From Trifolium pratense (taxonomy: Eukaryota; Streptophyta; Magnoliopsida; Fabales; Fabaceae): a DNA stretch of 64,000 nucleotides. Positions 24,919-36,999 of the stretch are shown in pieces; position 1 is the first letter of the stretch, and each line of letters starts with the position of its first letter. The stretch spans positions 6,758,001-6,822,000 of the forward strand of contig NC_060060.1 of assembly GCF_020283565.1 (NCBI RefSeq), given 5' to 3'. The translations under genes were made by a program, and so were the position numbers. Under the pieces are notes generated by a model. The model had not been told where the DNA came from. It saw only the letters and a list, made by a program, of their open reading frames with translations, and made no database searches.

Positions 24919-24927
<9 letters not shown>

Positions 24928-25042
24928 AATTATCGATCTATTTTTCCTATCTTAAATTTCATTGTGTTGCAGGGGTACGTGACATTGATTGTAAGAGAAA
25001 CAGAAACAAACAAGAAAACAAATTTCTGCTTCAATTTTCTTT

Positions 25043-28000
25043 TCATGCCACCACCACCAATGTGTTACTGTTATTACTACTTTTTATTGACTGGTCAACT
25101 ATCCTCTCCCTTGCTTTTGTTGCCTGCACCAATTCAATCAAATATTCAATCAAAAATGGTTCTAAAAAATTAGTACTACTACACAATTTAGTATATATAT
25201 ATATAAGAAAACAAACAAACCTCTTTTTGCCAATCAGTTAATGCGGTTACAGTAGCTAGTATAATGACATTTAGAACAGATCCTGATAGAGTTCCCATCC
25301 ACAAACCCTTTGCATTTAGTTTTAGATGAAATCCTAATAACAAACCTAATGGAATTCCAACAAGATAGTAAGCTCCAAGGTTCACATATGCCCCCATTTG
25401 CTGAAATCCACCTCCTCTAGCAACCCCTGCAATACACAACATATAATCATGTCTTGTAGTCACTCAGCTGTCCACGGCCACGCATTCAAAGGCATCGGTG
25501 GATATATATATATATGTAGGATCGAGATTAAGAATTACTAGTATTAATGATATATATATATAACTCACCGGAGAGTGCTCCGATTAGACTATCCGCACTA
25601 ACAGAAACACAAAGAAGAGGAACCATATCGGCAATGTAATTCACAACTTGTTCATCATTGCTATAAGCATATCCTAAAATATTTCGAAAACAAATGAAGA
25701 ATGTGCTGACAATAATTGCCTCTGCTATTCCAATAATCACAACAACTCGAACAGCTCCCTTAGCTGTCTTTGGATTCCCTGCTCCTAATTCATTCGAAAC
25801 ACGAGTACTGCAAAAACAAACAAACAAACAAACATCATCACAATGACATGGGAGAGATAAAAAAAACATAAGTATGGAACAAACCAAACCTTGCAGAAGC
25901 TCCAATAGCATATGGAATGAAGTAATGCAATGTGGTAGTATTCAGGCTGCAACAGTTAATTTAGATTAAGTTAGAAGATCGCGCATCCCTTGCGAAAGAA
26001 TTTATATGATAGAAGATTTTCAGTTCCGCGGACTAAATTCGCAATACCCTTTAAAAATTACAATCACATTAGTTTATGCCACATGATATAGTAGGGTACT
26101 ATACTATGAACTTGTTATATGAAATTAATAAAATTTCAAAATAATCATTAAGTTTGAAAATTCTTGATCACATTAGTCCCCGCAAAACCATTTTAAGGAC
26201 TAACTTCATAGATTATCCTCAATCACATTAGTCCGCATGGAAAACAAAATTAAAGACTAAATTGAAATTGAAATTGATTAGACTCACCAGACAGAAAGAA
26301 CTGAGGTTTCAAGTTGAGGATTAGGTAAAATCCCAGCAATTAATATAAGCAGCTCAAAGGACCACCATTCAAAACTACAAATTGTAATATAAAAAATTGA
26401 AATTAGTAGAAGAAAAAAAAAAAAGAAATGAAGCATGAAGAGATATTATTATACAGTAATTATTTACCAAAACATGAGTCCAGAAGGAATAGCATATTTG
26501 AAGAACTCTGGTAGGTAAAGTAAAGCATGAGTAGAAAACACAATCTTGGTTTTTTGACATGATGGAGAGTACTTAATATAAACCCAAAGCCAAATCACAT
26601 TCAACCAATAAGATATTCCAATAGCTAAAGCAGCTCCAATGTGTCCCATTCCAAATTTAAACACAAGAATCCAACAAATAGGAATGTGCAAAAATAGAGA
26701 TGTAATTGAGCTAAAAACCATGGGAAAGATCATACTCTGAGTTTGGTAATAGCGAATCAATGCTTGAAGAACTGCATAGCCGAATAGACCTGGAATGAGG
26801 TATATGCAGTACTCACGAGCTACGTGAGACATTCCAGGGTCTTGACTAAACATTAATAGGATTTTATCTGTGAATATCCACACCAGAGATATAGGGAAAC
26901 AAACCGCGATTAGAGTTAAAATTGCGCAGCAAGTGTAGTTTCCTAGTTTTCCATACTCCTCTGCACCATATGTTTGTCCACATAGTGTTTCCAATGCTCC
27001 AGCCATTCCCAACTGCAACCAACAAACACATCATAGTCAGTATATTTATATCATGATTATGATTATAATATCAGTCAACAACAACATAACTTTCATAAAC
27101 TATAGTACAATACTATATTACATTACAACAAGTGTTTGAAATTTGAAAGGGGCATTGTTACTAGTAATCAAGGATGTCATTGAGCAAAATTGAGGTCATA
27201 TGATAAGAGGTGAGGTGTCTCCCTACAAAATCGGCTTGTAAGGTGAAGATTGTCCCCATTTATAAAAGGTGGCCTGATAGTGGAAACCTAATAGAATCTT
27301 GGAGGAGGCTCTGATACCATCTTAGAATATGAGTTTGGCCTAACTCAATCCTACAAAACCAGCTTGTAAGGTGAGGATTGCTCTCACTTATAAACATATA
27401 TTCATGTCATCTCTCATCTAATGTGGGACTCAAAAAATGAGTTTGGCATAATCATGATGGTTCACCAATGATGATTATGACAAACTTATGGTCAATTCAA
27501 ACAAGTGTTAAATATATTAGCAGTTGTGTATCTTAGACTGTAGGATAAAAAGTTGAATGACTCACACATCACATGGTATTTGAAGATCTTAAATAAGGTA
27601 CAAAAGATTAAGTTAAAATGTGAGCCCTTATTAGATCGTTGAGATGCACAATTCCAGGAAATTTTTGACTTTCCAAATGAGGTAGGAGATTTTGAAGATC
27701 CTGTCTCACAACTAGACATCATGATATGAAAAAGACAATTAAATGTTATCAACAACCACTCCGAACTACAATCTGTACTTTTAAAACAGGACCCTTTGTT
27801 TTTTTTTGCTATAGAACCCCTCTTTGATCTGGTTAGGGATTGTAGTACTTTTGTGATGAGAAGATTTGCTGCTATAGAATCATCAATTAAATGATGGGCC
27901 ATTATATGTTTTCACATGTGATTCATTTAACAACTTGTTTATTAGTATTATTAGTTACAAAGTAAAGTAGTACTAATTAACTTTTAGATCAGAAGAGAGA

Positions 28001-28429
28001 AAAAAGCATTTTCAAACAAAGAAAAACAAAACACAGACTTTAGATGCATACTAGTTGGAGTCATAGTTGAATCCAAGAACTGATTAAGTACTATTTGGGA
28101 CAAAAAGTGAAAAATGAAAAGAGAGAGAGAGAGAATAGTTAAGAAGAACATACAAGGACACTGAAACCAGTGACTTCAGCAAAAGACATGGCAATGGAAA
28201 CACCAGAGAATGAAACAAGAATCCCAAGATGTCCAACCATCATAAGAGAAACAACTTGAAGAAGGTATTGTGAAACAGTGACAGCTACCATTGGAGCTGC
28301 CATGAAACTCACCTTCTTCAGTTCTTGAATAAATGTACTCTCAATCTCATCACTACTATCATCATCATCACTGGTTGATCTTAGCAATGGTGTTTTCACC
28401 TCCTTACTCATTTCTCTAGAGCTTTCCAT
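25043..28429 (-). CDS. MATE efflux transporter of the DETOXIFICATION family (7 exons, 496 aa)
   Basis: Exons 28429-28154, 27012-26468, 26374-26288, 25946-25890, 25807-25569, 25426-25221 and 25123-25043 total 1491 nt in frame. The protein is a multidrug and toxic compound extrusion carrier, a proton-coupled exporter expected to have 12 membrane helices. Family hallmarks are present: '[17 protein letters not shown]' in helix 1, '[11 protein letters not shown]', '[11 protein letters not shown]', '[12 protein letters not shown]', '[11 protein letters not shown]' and '[14 protein letters not shown]'. The N-terminus is short, acidic and cytosolic. The last exon ([12 protein letters not shown]... 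to TGA) was found by homology. Overall it resembles the Arabidopsis DTX1-DTX19 clade; substrate is unknown. A TATATATAAAT box lies about 60-70 bp upstream of the ATG. Intron 1 (1141 bp) holds dispersed repeats. Confidence 0.93.
27219..27429 (-). repeat. dispersed LTR/TRIM-like repeat in MATE intron 1
   Basis: Contains one partial copy (27219-27266) and one fuller copy (27321-27429) of the 'ggcttgtaaggtga' repeat, ending near 'aatgtgggactc'. Immediately left of the fuller copy, GGCTCTGATACCAT (27308-27321) is the reverse complement of an initiator-Met primer-binding site, which argues that this is an LTR end. Confidence 0.65.
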
Positions 28430-29080
28430 TGTTCATTCAATGCAATAAATTTGTGATATATTATTGTGATCAGAGAAATATATTATATATTTATATATAG
28501 ACAGAAGAGTAGAAAGAAAAATTTGTTTCTCTCTTCTTCTTCTTTAATTTATTTCCCTCAAAAAGGTGTGGTTTATTCTTTTGATTCTTTATGGTCAAAA
28601 ACCAAGTAGTAGCAATAAACAAAGAGAAATGCTATAATATAAAACTCAAAACTCCGTTTTCAAGATATTATAGTACACTCTCTTACTGACTCTAATTAAA
28701 TTTACGAGTCTTACTCTTATTAAATTTAAATTTAAAAGCTATGTTATTTTTGTTTTTGTCTTATTTGAGAGCAATTATGTTGATAACATAAACCCAACAA
28801 AGTATCCATGTTTATTGATGTTATACTCCAAAAATGATGAAGTATCATATTTAATACGTACTCGATACTGATACTTATTTGATATTATCTGATACATATA
28901 TCGGAAAAGTATCGAAAATTAATATTATTTTTTTAAAAAAAAAATATAACTGATCAAATAGGATAGACGGTGATGCAGCATCGATATAAGTTTTTTCTTT
29001 TTCTTAGTATTAAAATATTAATATATCACCAAGCCCGCCCCGCGCGCACGTGTGATATTCGACAAGGAGTGTGTGCTCAC
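28430..29080. other. MATE promoter region and flank
   Basis: No gene. A TATATATAAAT box (minus strand, about 28488-28500) and GA/CT-rich sequence lie just upstream of the MATE gene. 28830-28960 has repeated 'gatactgatac/cgatactgatac' phrases that resemble the diverged repeat inside the Harbinger element near 23715-23865. Confidence 0.45.
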
Positions 29081-30065
29081 TAGAGTCGGGTATACGGACC
29101 AAGGTTCACGGGTCGACCCGTTTAACCCGCAGCCCGCACGAATTTAAGATCAATTTTTTTTGGCCCGTTTACATTTTTGCCCGTGTGGGTTAGACCTTTA
29201 AAACCGCGGGTTATGCGGGTTAAATTCTCGGGTTCGTCCGTGGCCCGCCTTCTTTTTTTTATATAATTAATTACAAAATTTATCAGATATAAATAACTTG
29301 ATTCATGTCCAAATTCAACTTTTTTAACCACAAAAAAAAAAAGACTTAGTCTAAACCCTAATTATAAAAAGCAACAACACACTCCAATTTTAATCAAGTA
29401 GACAACAACACAAAACATCAGGATTCGGCCATGTTCTTCTACTTATAATCTTTTGTTCTCTTTCGCTATCTTTTACTTTGTCTTAGCTGTATATACATTT
29501 GCTAGTATTTAAAAGATACATGTCCAAATGGGTAGTTATTTTTCTTGGGGGTATTTTTTGCTAATATGTTTTTAATAATTTGGTTACCTTAATGTGATTT
29601 TGTTAAGTTGAATCTGTTAATCTTTTTATGCTTTTTTGGGTACATGTAGAAAGTTTTTCTCACTAAAATGGACGGTACAAAAATGACGATAAGAATCAGT
29701 TGAATTTGATTTTAGTTGCATTACTTACAAAGAGAAGATAGATAAACTCAATGATATCACAAATTTTATTTATTTTTATTTGTTAGTTACAATTTATATG
29801 TTATAACATAAAATTATTAATAATATATTTTTTTAAGCTTTTATTATATCAATATTTTACTAATTTAGTTTATTTTTTGAAAAAAGTGATTTTTTTTTTA
29901 ATAGTCAGCGGATTAACCGTTTAACCTGCGAGCTTATGCGGACCGAACTCAGGCTTAATATTATAATTCGTTTATATTTGCCGACGGGCTTGTTCGCCCC
30001 GTTTAATATGTGGGTTTATGTGGTGCGGGTTAAACGGGGTGGGCTAGCCCGCATACCCAGCTCTA
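29081..30065. mobile_element. non-autonomous hAT-type element (985 bp)
   Basis: Ends are inverted: TAGAGTCGGGTATACGG on the left and, reversed, TAGAGCTGGGTATGCGG on the right. The flanking 8-mers GTGCTCAC (29073-29080) and GTGGTCAC (30066-30073) match at 7 of 8, the duplication size of hAT transposons. Subterminal regions carry many 'cgggttaa/cccgtttaa' motifs in both orientations, as hAT transposase-binding sites do. No transposase frame is present. Confidence 0.75.
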
Positions 30066-30485
30066 GTGGTCACCCGTTTACAAAAATGGGTACACCTTGG
30101 GGCACACCCCAAGAGGACACTTTTCTATATATAAACACTTATAAGAGGTGTATTCCCTCCAATGTGGGACTTAGAAAAAACTTTTTTCAATTCACACTTC
30201 TCTTAGTTCATAGCTTGTATTTATTTCTATACCAAGTTTCTTCCTTCATTTTCACACCATGTTCCAACACTTCCATTTAAGAAAAGGAGAAAAATGGTTA
30301 TATTTAGAATTAATTAAGAGAAAGAGATCGATCGTTAGTCGGTTCGGTGGTGATTGGTGTTAGACTCGATAGGAAGGATCACAGTTTGGTCTCCCACAAC
30401 TACTACCGGGAGGGCTGAAACTACTTAATGTCAGAACTGATCCCCAAATCAAATTAAACGGTCCATTGTAGTTGTTATTTTTGTA

Positions 30486-30747
30486 CTCCCTCCGTCCCAA
30501 AATAATTGTCACATTTTATAACTGCACACTTGTCGATACACAATTTTGATCATTAATATCTTTAGTTGTGTATCACTAAAAATTATGAAAAATTGATATT
30601 TTGATAGTACTCATCGAGACAAATCTAACAAGATTTCATATGCTAATATTTATCTTTATACATTAGTAAAAAAAATATAGTCAAAGTAGCTTATATAAAT
30701 AATGTATATGGTCAAATTGTGACAATTATTTTGAGACCGAATGAATG
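30486..30747. mobile_element. Stowaway-type MITE (Tc1/mariner family)
   Basis: Begins CTCCCTCCGTCCCAAAATAA and ends with its diverged complement; flanked by TA on both sides. The 'CTCCCTCCGTCCC' terminus is the classic Stowaway signature in plants. 262 bp, no coding capacity. Confidence 0.9.
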
Positions 30748-30830
30748 TACAGTGTACATGCATGAAAAATGTAGTTGTGATTTTTGCAATATTAAATGAT
30801 TGGTCTCAATTATATAATTTTATGGAGAAT

Positions 30831-30993
30831 GTTAACTTGTGCCCTTAAGGCACATGTTAAGGAAGCAAAAATAGAAATTATTAAATGCTAATTTGTATAT
30901 TTTAACTTTTAAAGCATTAAATTTCTTATATCATTAAATGTTGAATTTCTATTTTGGTATATCTTAACATGTGCTCTTAGGGCACATGTTAAC
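30831..30993. mobile_element. palindromic MITE, GTTAAC...GTTAAC type, copy A
   Basis: A 163-bp near-palindrome. The left arm reads GTTAACTTGTGCCCTTAAGG and the right arm is its complement with few changes. Each arm tip itself contains a small hairpin (GTGCCCTTAAGGCAC). Related copies are at 33243-33608, 34477-34643 and 45513-45683. Confidence 0.75.
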
Positions 30994-31251
30994 GAGACCT
31001 TAATTTTATTTAATAGTTTTGAAAGATCCGCCCACGAGGTGTATCACGAGGGATGTAAATTTCACTGTACTCTACTATTGATCAAATAACTGAGTCAAAA
31101 GTAAATAAAAATTGATCACAATAAAATAAAATTATCCTGAGTCAAGTTGAGTGTTGTTTTGACTCTGAGTTAGGAATCCGTTCCACCGCGTGCATCATAC
31201 TACTTTTCTTATATTTTACCATTTTAGTCAAAGTCAAAAAGCTACTTTGGC

Positions 31252-31935
31252 TCTGTTTGGTAAAATTAAGCTATAAGCTAGCTTATAGCTGATAGCTGAA
31301 AAGCTAGCTTATAGCTGATAGCTGAAAAGCTAGCTTATAGCTGATAGCTGAAAAGATAGCTGATTGAAATTAAAGTGTTTGAATTGGTAAAATTAGCTTT
31401 TTAAATGATTGATAAATATAAAAAGACATAAAAGAATATTATATGTAGTGGGTAGTTTTTTTTAGTGGGTAGTTTTTTATTTTATAAAAAATAATAAAAT
31501 TAAATTAAAGGTTAAAAATGGAAAAAACCGTAAAAAGCTATAAGCTATAAGCTCAAACGCTACTTGAAATAGCATCTCAAAAAAAGCTATAAGCTAGTGA
31601 GAAAAGCTTTTTACCAAACACTTCTATTTTTTTCAAACAAGCTTATAAGCTAGTCCAATAAGCTATAAGCTAGCTTATTGGACTTACCAAACACACCCTT
31701 TATAGTTTATGTCTTATAGCTTATTTGGGATCTCAGCAGAAAATGTGAAGATTGCTTAAAGTCAGCCGATAGGCGAAAGAGAATCAACTATTATCAGTCA
31801 GTTGAACCGTTAATTTTACCAAACACTTCAATTAGCTTATCAGCCATAAATCATCAGTCATCAGCTATAAACTATCAGCCATTAACTACAAACTAGCTTA
31901 TCAGCCAACCACTATTTTTGTCAAATAGAGCCATA
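31252..31935. mobile_element. composite MITE with 'agctataagct' subrepeats
   Basis: Starts GGCTCTGTTTGGTAAAATTAAG and ends with a diverged complement (CTATTTTTGTCAAATAGAGCC). An internal end near 31690 ('cttaccaaacacaccc') suggests one element inserted in, or recombined with, a relative. AGCTATAAGCT-like motifs recur throughout in both orientations. Target duplication not identified. Confidence 0.6.
31277..31354. repeat. 26-bp unit, three perfect tandem copies
   Basis: The unit gctagcttatagctgatag plus ctgaaaa is repeated three times without mismatch at 31277-31302, 31303-31328 and 31329-31354, inside the composite MITE. Confidence 0.95.
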
Positions 31936-32075
31936 GGTTTCTTATGCATTTTAGTTTTTGCTTTTTTTTTTCTTTCCTGAAACCAAATTAACTCTTTTCA
32001 AACATACTTTTTTTTTCATAGAGACTCTTTCAAACATAATATAATATCATATTAATATTCACAATATATTATGGG

Positions 32076-32252
32076 AGAATGGATTCTCTCAATTGGAATT
32101 TCTTCAATTTTCCTCAATCGTTGTATATCCACCATTCAATCCAATCTCCTACATTTTTATAATTTTATTGATTTTTTTCTCTCTCATGTTTGATGGTGAA
32201 TGTGTAACAATTGAGAAAAATTGAGGAAATTCTAATTGAGAGAATCCATTCT
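32076..32252. mobile_element. 177-bp palindromic MITE
   Basis: AGAATGGATTCTCTCAATT at the left and its complement at the right; the arms pair for about 60 bp with few mismatches around a short loop region. No target duplication was recognised. Confidence 0.7.
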
Positions 32253-32807
32253 AATATCGTACACTAAACTCTCTCGCTCCAATGTCACCTCTTAAACACA
32301 AATTAACACATTCTAACTACGATCGTAACTTCTTTGAAGATTTTGTCGTGTCTTGCACTTCACCTGTCGCCCATGTCTGCTTTCCTCCATCTAGCGTCAC
32401 TGCAACTGCCTTGCGATTTGTGTGCTCGTGTATATATGTTGCCTCTGTAACAAGGAGTCTCTCGTCAGCGTCACAAAAACAATAGGTCTGTTTTTCACAT
32501 TGTGCTATAATTTCTTATACTCATCATTTCTAAATAAATACATCACAATGACATCGCAAATATGTGTAAATTATGTGTTGTGATAACAGTTCCAGCATTT
32601 GAGAAAATAAAGCAAGAAAGTCGTCCGTTATAAATACCTTATAGTTACATAGGAGGATTATATGTTTGAGTCTCGCTAACGAGTGTCTTAAAAAAGTACT
32701 TTTTAAGCATTTCATTATTTAAAGAAATAATTTATTTAAAAAATGAAATATTTTAATTTTTAATGTGTTGACTTCTCACATTTCCATAAATATTTTACAA
32801 AAATTTA

Positions 32808-33063
32808 CTCAATACATCCTAATTTGATTGACACAATTGACTGTTGTGCACTATTTACACATGTTGTTTTGACCTTATTTTTCTATTAATAAACAAAAAT
32901 GAATATTAGCATATAAGATGTTTGATTCGTCTCGATGAGTATTTTCAAAATATCAAATTTTTATAATTTTTACTATTATACAATTAAAAATATTAATCGT
33001 CAAAGTTATGCATCGGCATGCGTGAAACAGTCAACCGTGTAAATCAAATTGGGACGGAGGGAG
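32808..33063. mobile_element. Stowaway-type MITE, second copy
   Basis: Right end is GGGACGGAGGGAG before TA; left end (from 32808 after TA) is a diverged complement sharing 'AATTTGAT(T/G)' and 'TTGACTGTT' blocks. About 256 bp, non-coding. Confidence 0.8.
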
Positions 33064-33242
33064 TACTATTTAAGATGCTTAAAAAATATATTGGGGACAC
33101 TCGTTAGCATTTTCCATTTTTTAATTATAAATAAAGGGTAATCTAAGTCCATCATCATAATTAGAATTAAGTTACCTATATTAAGGTCCAGAGGGAGTAT
33201 CTTTTAAGGTGATTGATTCACTTTAGAGTATAAAATAAAGGG

Positions 33243-33608
33243 TCATGTTAAACGGTGTCCTCGAGTACTTGTTAAACATACTAAAAAAGAAAATTAAAGA
33301 TAAAATTAATACTAGCTAGAAAGATAACTTTTTTATGCTTTTGAGGTATTAAATTCACAAGTTTTAAGATAAAATTTGGGTCATGCTAACCGGTGCCCCC
33401 GGGGCACTGATTAAGGAAACCAAAAAAAGAAAGTTTTGAAAAGAAAATAATACTTTTTAAACTTTTGAGAAGTTGATTGCACAAACTCCAATGCCAAATT
33501 ACTATTTTTGCATCCTTAAACAGTGTCTCGGGGGCACTGTTTAGCATTTTTCATAAAATTTTTATATTAGTATGTTTAACTAGTGTCCTTAAAATACTGT
33601 TTAGCATA
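33243..33608. mobile_element. palindromic MITE nested inside a relative
   Basis: An inner element, about 33385-33546, has ends TGCTAACCGGTGCCCCCGGG and its complement ending CTGTTTAGCA. It is enclosed by an outer, more diverged pair: TGTTAAACGGTGTCCTCGAG at the left (from 33246) and 'TTAACTAGTGTCCTTAA...CTGTTTAGCA' at the right (to about 33605). The outer copy appears older and split by the inner. Confidence 0.65.
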
Positions 33609-33615
33609 AATATAG

Positions 33616-34077
33616 GGGGGTGTTTGTTTCGGAGACTAAAAACTTATTCCTGGGAATCTAATATAGGAATAAAAAATACCTATGTTTATTATAAGGAAAT
33701 AAATAATTATTCCTAGGAAAATATTATTACTGGGAACCTTTTATTCCCTTAAAGCCAGGAATTTTATTCTCCCCTCATAAGCATGGGAACAATTCATTCC
33801 CGTCGGTTTTTATGTCCAACTGTTGCATCCCCACTACTTGATGCACGTTTTCTTCAAGTTTTGTGAGGGACACAGTTTTTGTGTGTATGCAAATGGTCTT
33901 TACTTAAAACAAAAAATATTAATTATTTATGAAAATTTAAAATAATAATTTTAGTTGTTTAAAACACTAACCAAACACATTTTTTACATATTACTGGGAA
34001 TAAAATACCTGTCATTATATTCCTTGGAATAAGTTTCCTAGGAAAGAATTTAGAATCCGGAAAACAAACACACCCTA
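33616..34077. mobile_element. MITE with GGGTGTGTTTGTTT ends
   Basis: Left end 'gggggtgtttgtttcgg...acttattcc'; right end, reversed, 'GGGTGTGTTTGTTTTCCGG...AACTTATTCC'. About 460 bp, with repeated 'ttcctgggaat' motifs and no coding capacity. Class not certain because no target duplication could be set. Confidence 0.6.
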
Positions 34078-34476
34078 GTATGTACATCATTAATTTTTTA
34101 ATGAACTTATTACAATGACAACTTTTAACATTTTCACTTTACAATTATTCATTTTAGAGGATTTTCAAATCCAACAAACAATAATAATTGAAGATTGTGT
34201 TGTTACTTAGTGGAATTATTCAACTAATCACACGATGCATGTACATACATGAAAAAGGTGTTTCAATTAAATAATGGGCTATCTTTAATTCTTTATTCAA
34301 AATAAAAAATAATAATAATTGGACCATCTGCTTCTTCAAAAAATAATTGGACCATCTGTAAAAAATAAATAAATAATTGGGGTCAATTATTAGAATCCAG
34401 AAGGTGTGTAGATTGTGATAATCTAGAAAATAATAAAGCAGATGGAAAATGTGATATTTATTTATTTATGGGTCTT

Positions 34477-34643
34477 GTTAACATCTGTATATATGACCCA
34501 TGATAAGGTATCTTAATATAGAAATTTAGCATTTAATAATACAAGACATTTAATTTAATGCTTGAAAAGTTAAAATGCATAAATTCTAAAATATAATTTC
34601 TATTTTTATTATCTTAATATGTGCCATATATGCACAGGTTAAC
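34477..34643. mobile_element. palindromic MITE, GTTAAC type, diverged copy
   Basis: Starts GTTAACATCTG and ends GCACAGGTTAAC; inner blocks (atagaaattt, tctatttttatt, 'atcttaata') match copy A at 30831-30993. 167 bp. Confidence 0.65.
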
Positions 34644-34650
34644 ATTCTCT

Positions 34651-34651
34651 T

Positions 34652-34686
<35 letters not shown>

Positions 34687-34688
34687 TT
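34651..34688. repeat. (TTTA) microsatellite
   Basis: About nine TTTA units directly right of the MITE at 34477-34643. Confidence 0.9.
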
Positions 34689-34689
34689 G

Positions 34690-36054
34690 ACGTTTGATTC
34701 TTTTGTTGGTTAGGAATCGGTCCCCCAGTCAAACAAATGTCGCAGACGTTCCACCGCGTGCATCATAAAGTTTTCTCTTTACCAGTATTCTACTTTTTAG
34801 TTAAAAAAAATATAAATATAAATTTATCGCAAAACAAATTATTTTTGTTTACAAAGAAACCGATGATTGAATCCAGACTTCGTATACTACTTAAATTTAA
34901 TGCTTAACCATATAATATATTTCGAATATTGTAGATTAGATAAATGTTTGACCAAAAAAAGAGTAGATAAATTTGCTTAGGAGTGAAAAATATGAGATTT
35001 TCAGTCTGCTCAATAAATATGGTTGTATGAAAGTTAACTTCATCTAACTGAAATCATAGTTTATTAGGATTTTTTTTTTCTCTTCACACTTTGAATCATA
35101 ATTGTGGATCATTCAAGTCGAAATTTGTCCACCAAACTATGAGTTTATATCTAAATAAATAGATTAACCAAATTGTTTGTGTGTTCTTGCAGTTTATATG
35201 CACCCAATACTGTTTTCAATGCATTGAGATTGTTCTTCATCACGTTTTGACGTAGTAATATCTAGTGCAAATCACCATCCCAACAATAAACATCTTATTT
35301 AACTTTGGCTTCACATTATTTAATTAGACCCGTTGTTGTTGTTATTATTAATTACAATTAGTATTATAATTATAGTTACATCCACAATATTTAAGAGTGT
35401 GTTGTTACTTAAAAAAACAATGTGTGTTGTTAGTGGTAGGTATACTTAAACTAATCACACATATGGTATAGGCTTATCAAAAAATAAATAAATAATCACA
35501 CGCGATGTATGCTTTACAAAAAAAATCACATGCAGTGTAACATGAAACGGTACTACTGATTTGTATTTTTAAATCATCTCAATTATAGAATTTATTATCT
35601 TAATGTTTTACATTTATTTATAACTGAACATTCTCATCATATCAAGTGGTGGAAATTCGAATAATTTTCAGAGGCCATATCATTATTAAATTATATATAA
35701 AGGTCGAATTCACAACCTGCTCCTTATTTTAAATATAGCTTGCCACTACCGTAAACTAAACTGCAAATTGTTAAAATAGGTTGCAACTGATCAATGATCA
35801 TTTTCTCTGTCAAAAAAAAAAAGATCAATGATCATTCTCACATAATATGTCTTAATCCGTACTAGTAATGAATGTGGTGGTCTAGGCTGACTGATTTTGT
35901 TGTGTGTTATAAAAATAAAATTATATTACTCCGATTTTAACTTTTATCTGTTTTTGTTGAAACTTGAAAACGTTGAGATGCATACAACATCCAAGTAGAA
36001 GCTAGTCATTACCAGACAGCTGGTTGTTTTATTTATAGTATCTCCATTGTCATC
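34690..36054. other. intergenic, no gene seen
   Basis: AT-rich sequence with no supported ORF. It contains a 14-bp duplication (35789-35802 and 35823-35836) flanking a short poly(A)-ended insert, and related A-rich insertions near 35435-35540. Confidence 0.5.
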
Positions 36055-36357
36055 GGTTATAAATAATATAAAATCATTGATGTGATTCTATTCTAATAGC
36101 TTAAGATTTTGGGATAATCGGTTATCTGACATGATATTAGAGCCTCTATGACTAAGTAGTTTAGAGTTCGATCCCCGCTCCCCTCACTTTCTAATGAAAA
36201 AGTGGAATTTAAGCATATGGTAGGTTAACCTATGCATTATCCACACTTCAAGCCCAAGTGGGCTCTTGCGTGAGGGGGCGTGTTAGAAATAATATAAAAT
36301 CATTGATGTGACTCTATCCTAACAGCTTAAGTTTTTCGGATAATCGGTTATCTGACA
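36055..36357 (+). mobile_element. TRIM-like miniature LTR element (303 bp)
   Basis: Two direct repeats of about 77 bp (36055-36131 and 36281-36357) share 'aataatataaaatcattgat', 'cttaag' and 'ggataatcggttatctgaca'. The second starts TGTTAG and both end in TGACA. Right after the first is TGATATTAGAGCC (36132-36144), close to the initiator-Met primer-binding site. Just before the second is the purine tract GAGGGGGCG. A 150-bp non-coding interior completes the TRIM pattern. No clean target duplication was found. Confidence 0.7.
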
Positions 36358-36999
36358 CCATGGACCCATGCGGTCATCAGATATTATTTTATATATTATA
36401 GGTAAGTTTGTTGGTTTTGTTGGTCTATGGAACTTCTTTCTCTTGTGCTTCACTCCTAAACATCATAAAGCACCACAAATTTTATGAATGAAGAAGATAA
36501 AGGTAAGCTGGGCTCATCCAGAAAGCAGTTTGGTAGGTGAGGTGTCTGCCTAAAATTTTGGGCAATGAAGTTTTCACTTGTGAGTATAGAATTAAAAGAG
36601 ATTTATTTTTGTCATCTACCGGTTTCTCGCACGTCATATGTCTTTTCCGTTTTATCCTTCCGCTAACTTAATAGCGGACGTTATAAAAATGAGAATTTTT
36701 TAAAAAATATCGTCCGCTACTTAAGTAGCGTACAAATGTATTTTGGTAAATTCGTAAGACGCGCGAAATAATAAGTAGGGTTCACGTATTTAAAACACGG
36801 GAGTATTCCAATGTTGAAGTCACATTGAGGAGTATGTAATAATGTGACATTTTGTAAGTTCTATTATTTAATATACATTCTAAAAAATTTCAAAATCATA
36901 GTAACTGAGATAATAAATTGAAAGACAAAATTAAGAGTATCTTAACTCTAAAATGTTTTATATATACGGCTTTGTCTAACATGCACAACCACATTAAGT

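Noticed and set aside
27492..27902. 136-codon minus-strand frame inside MATE intron 1
   Set aside because: No recognised domain, no splice support, and it lies in a repeat-containing intron. It may be part of a degraded retroelement but nothing in it supports that.
29936..30280. 114-codon plus-strand frame
   Set aside because: Starts in the hAT terminal region and runs over the target duplication; composition is that of transposon end repeats.
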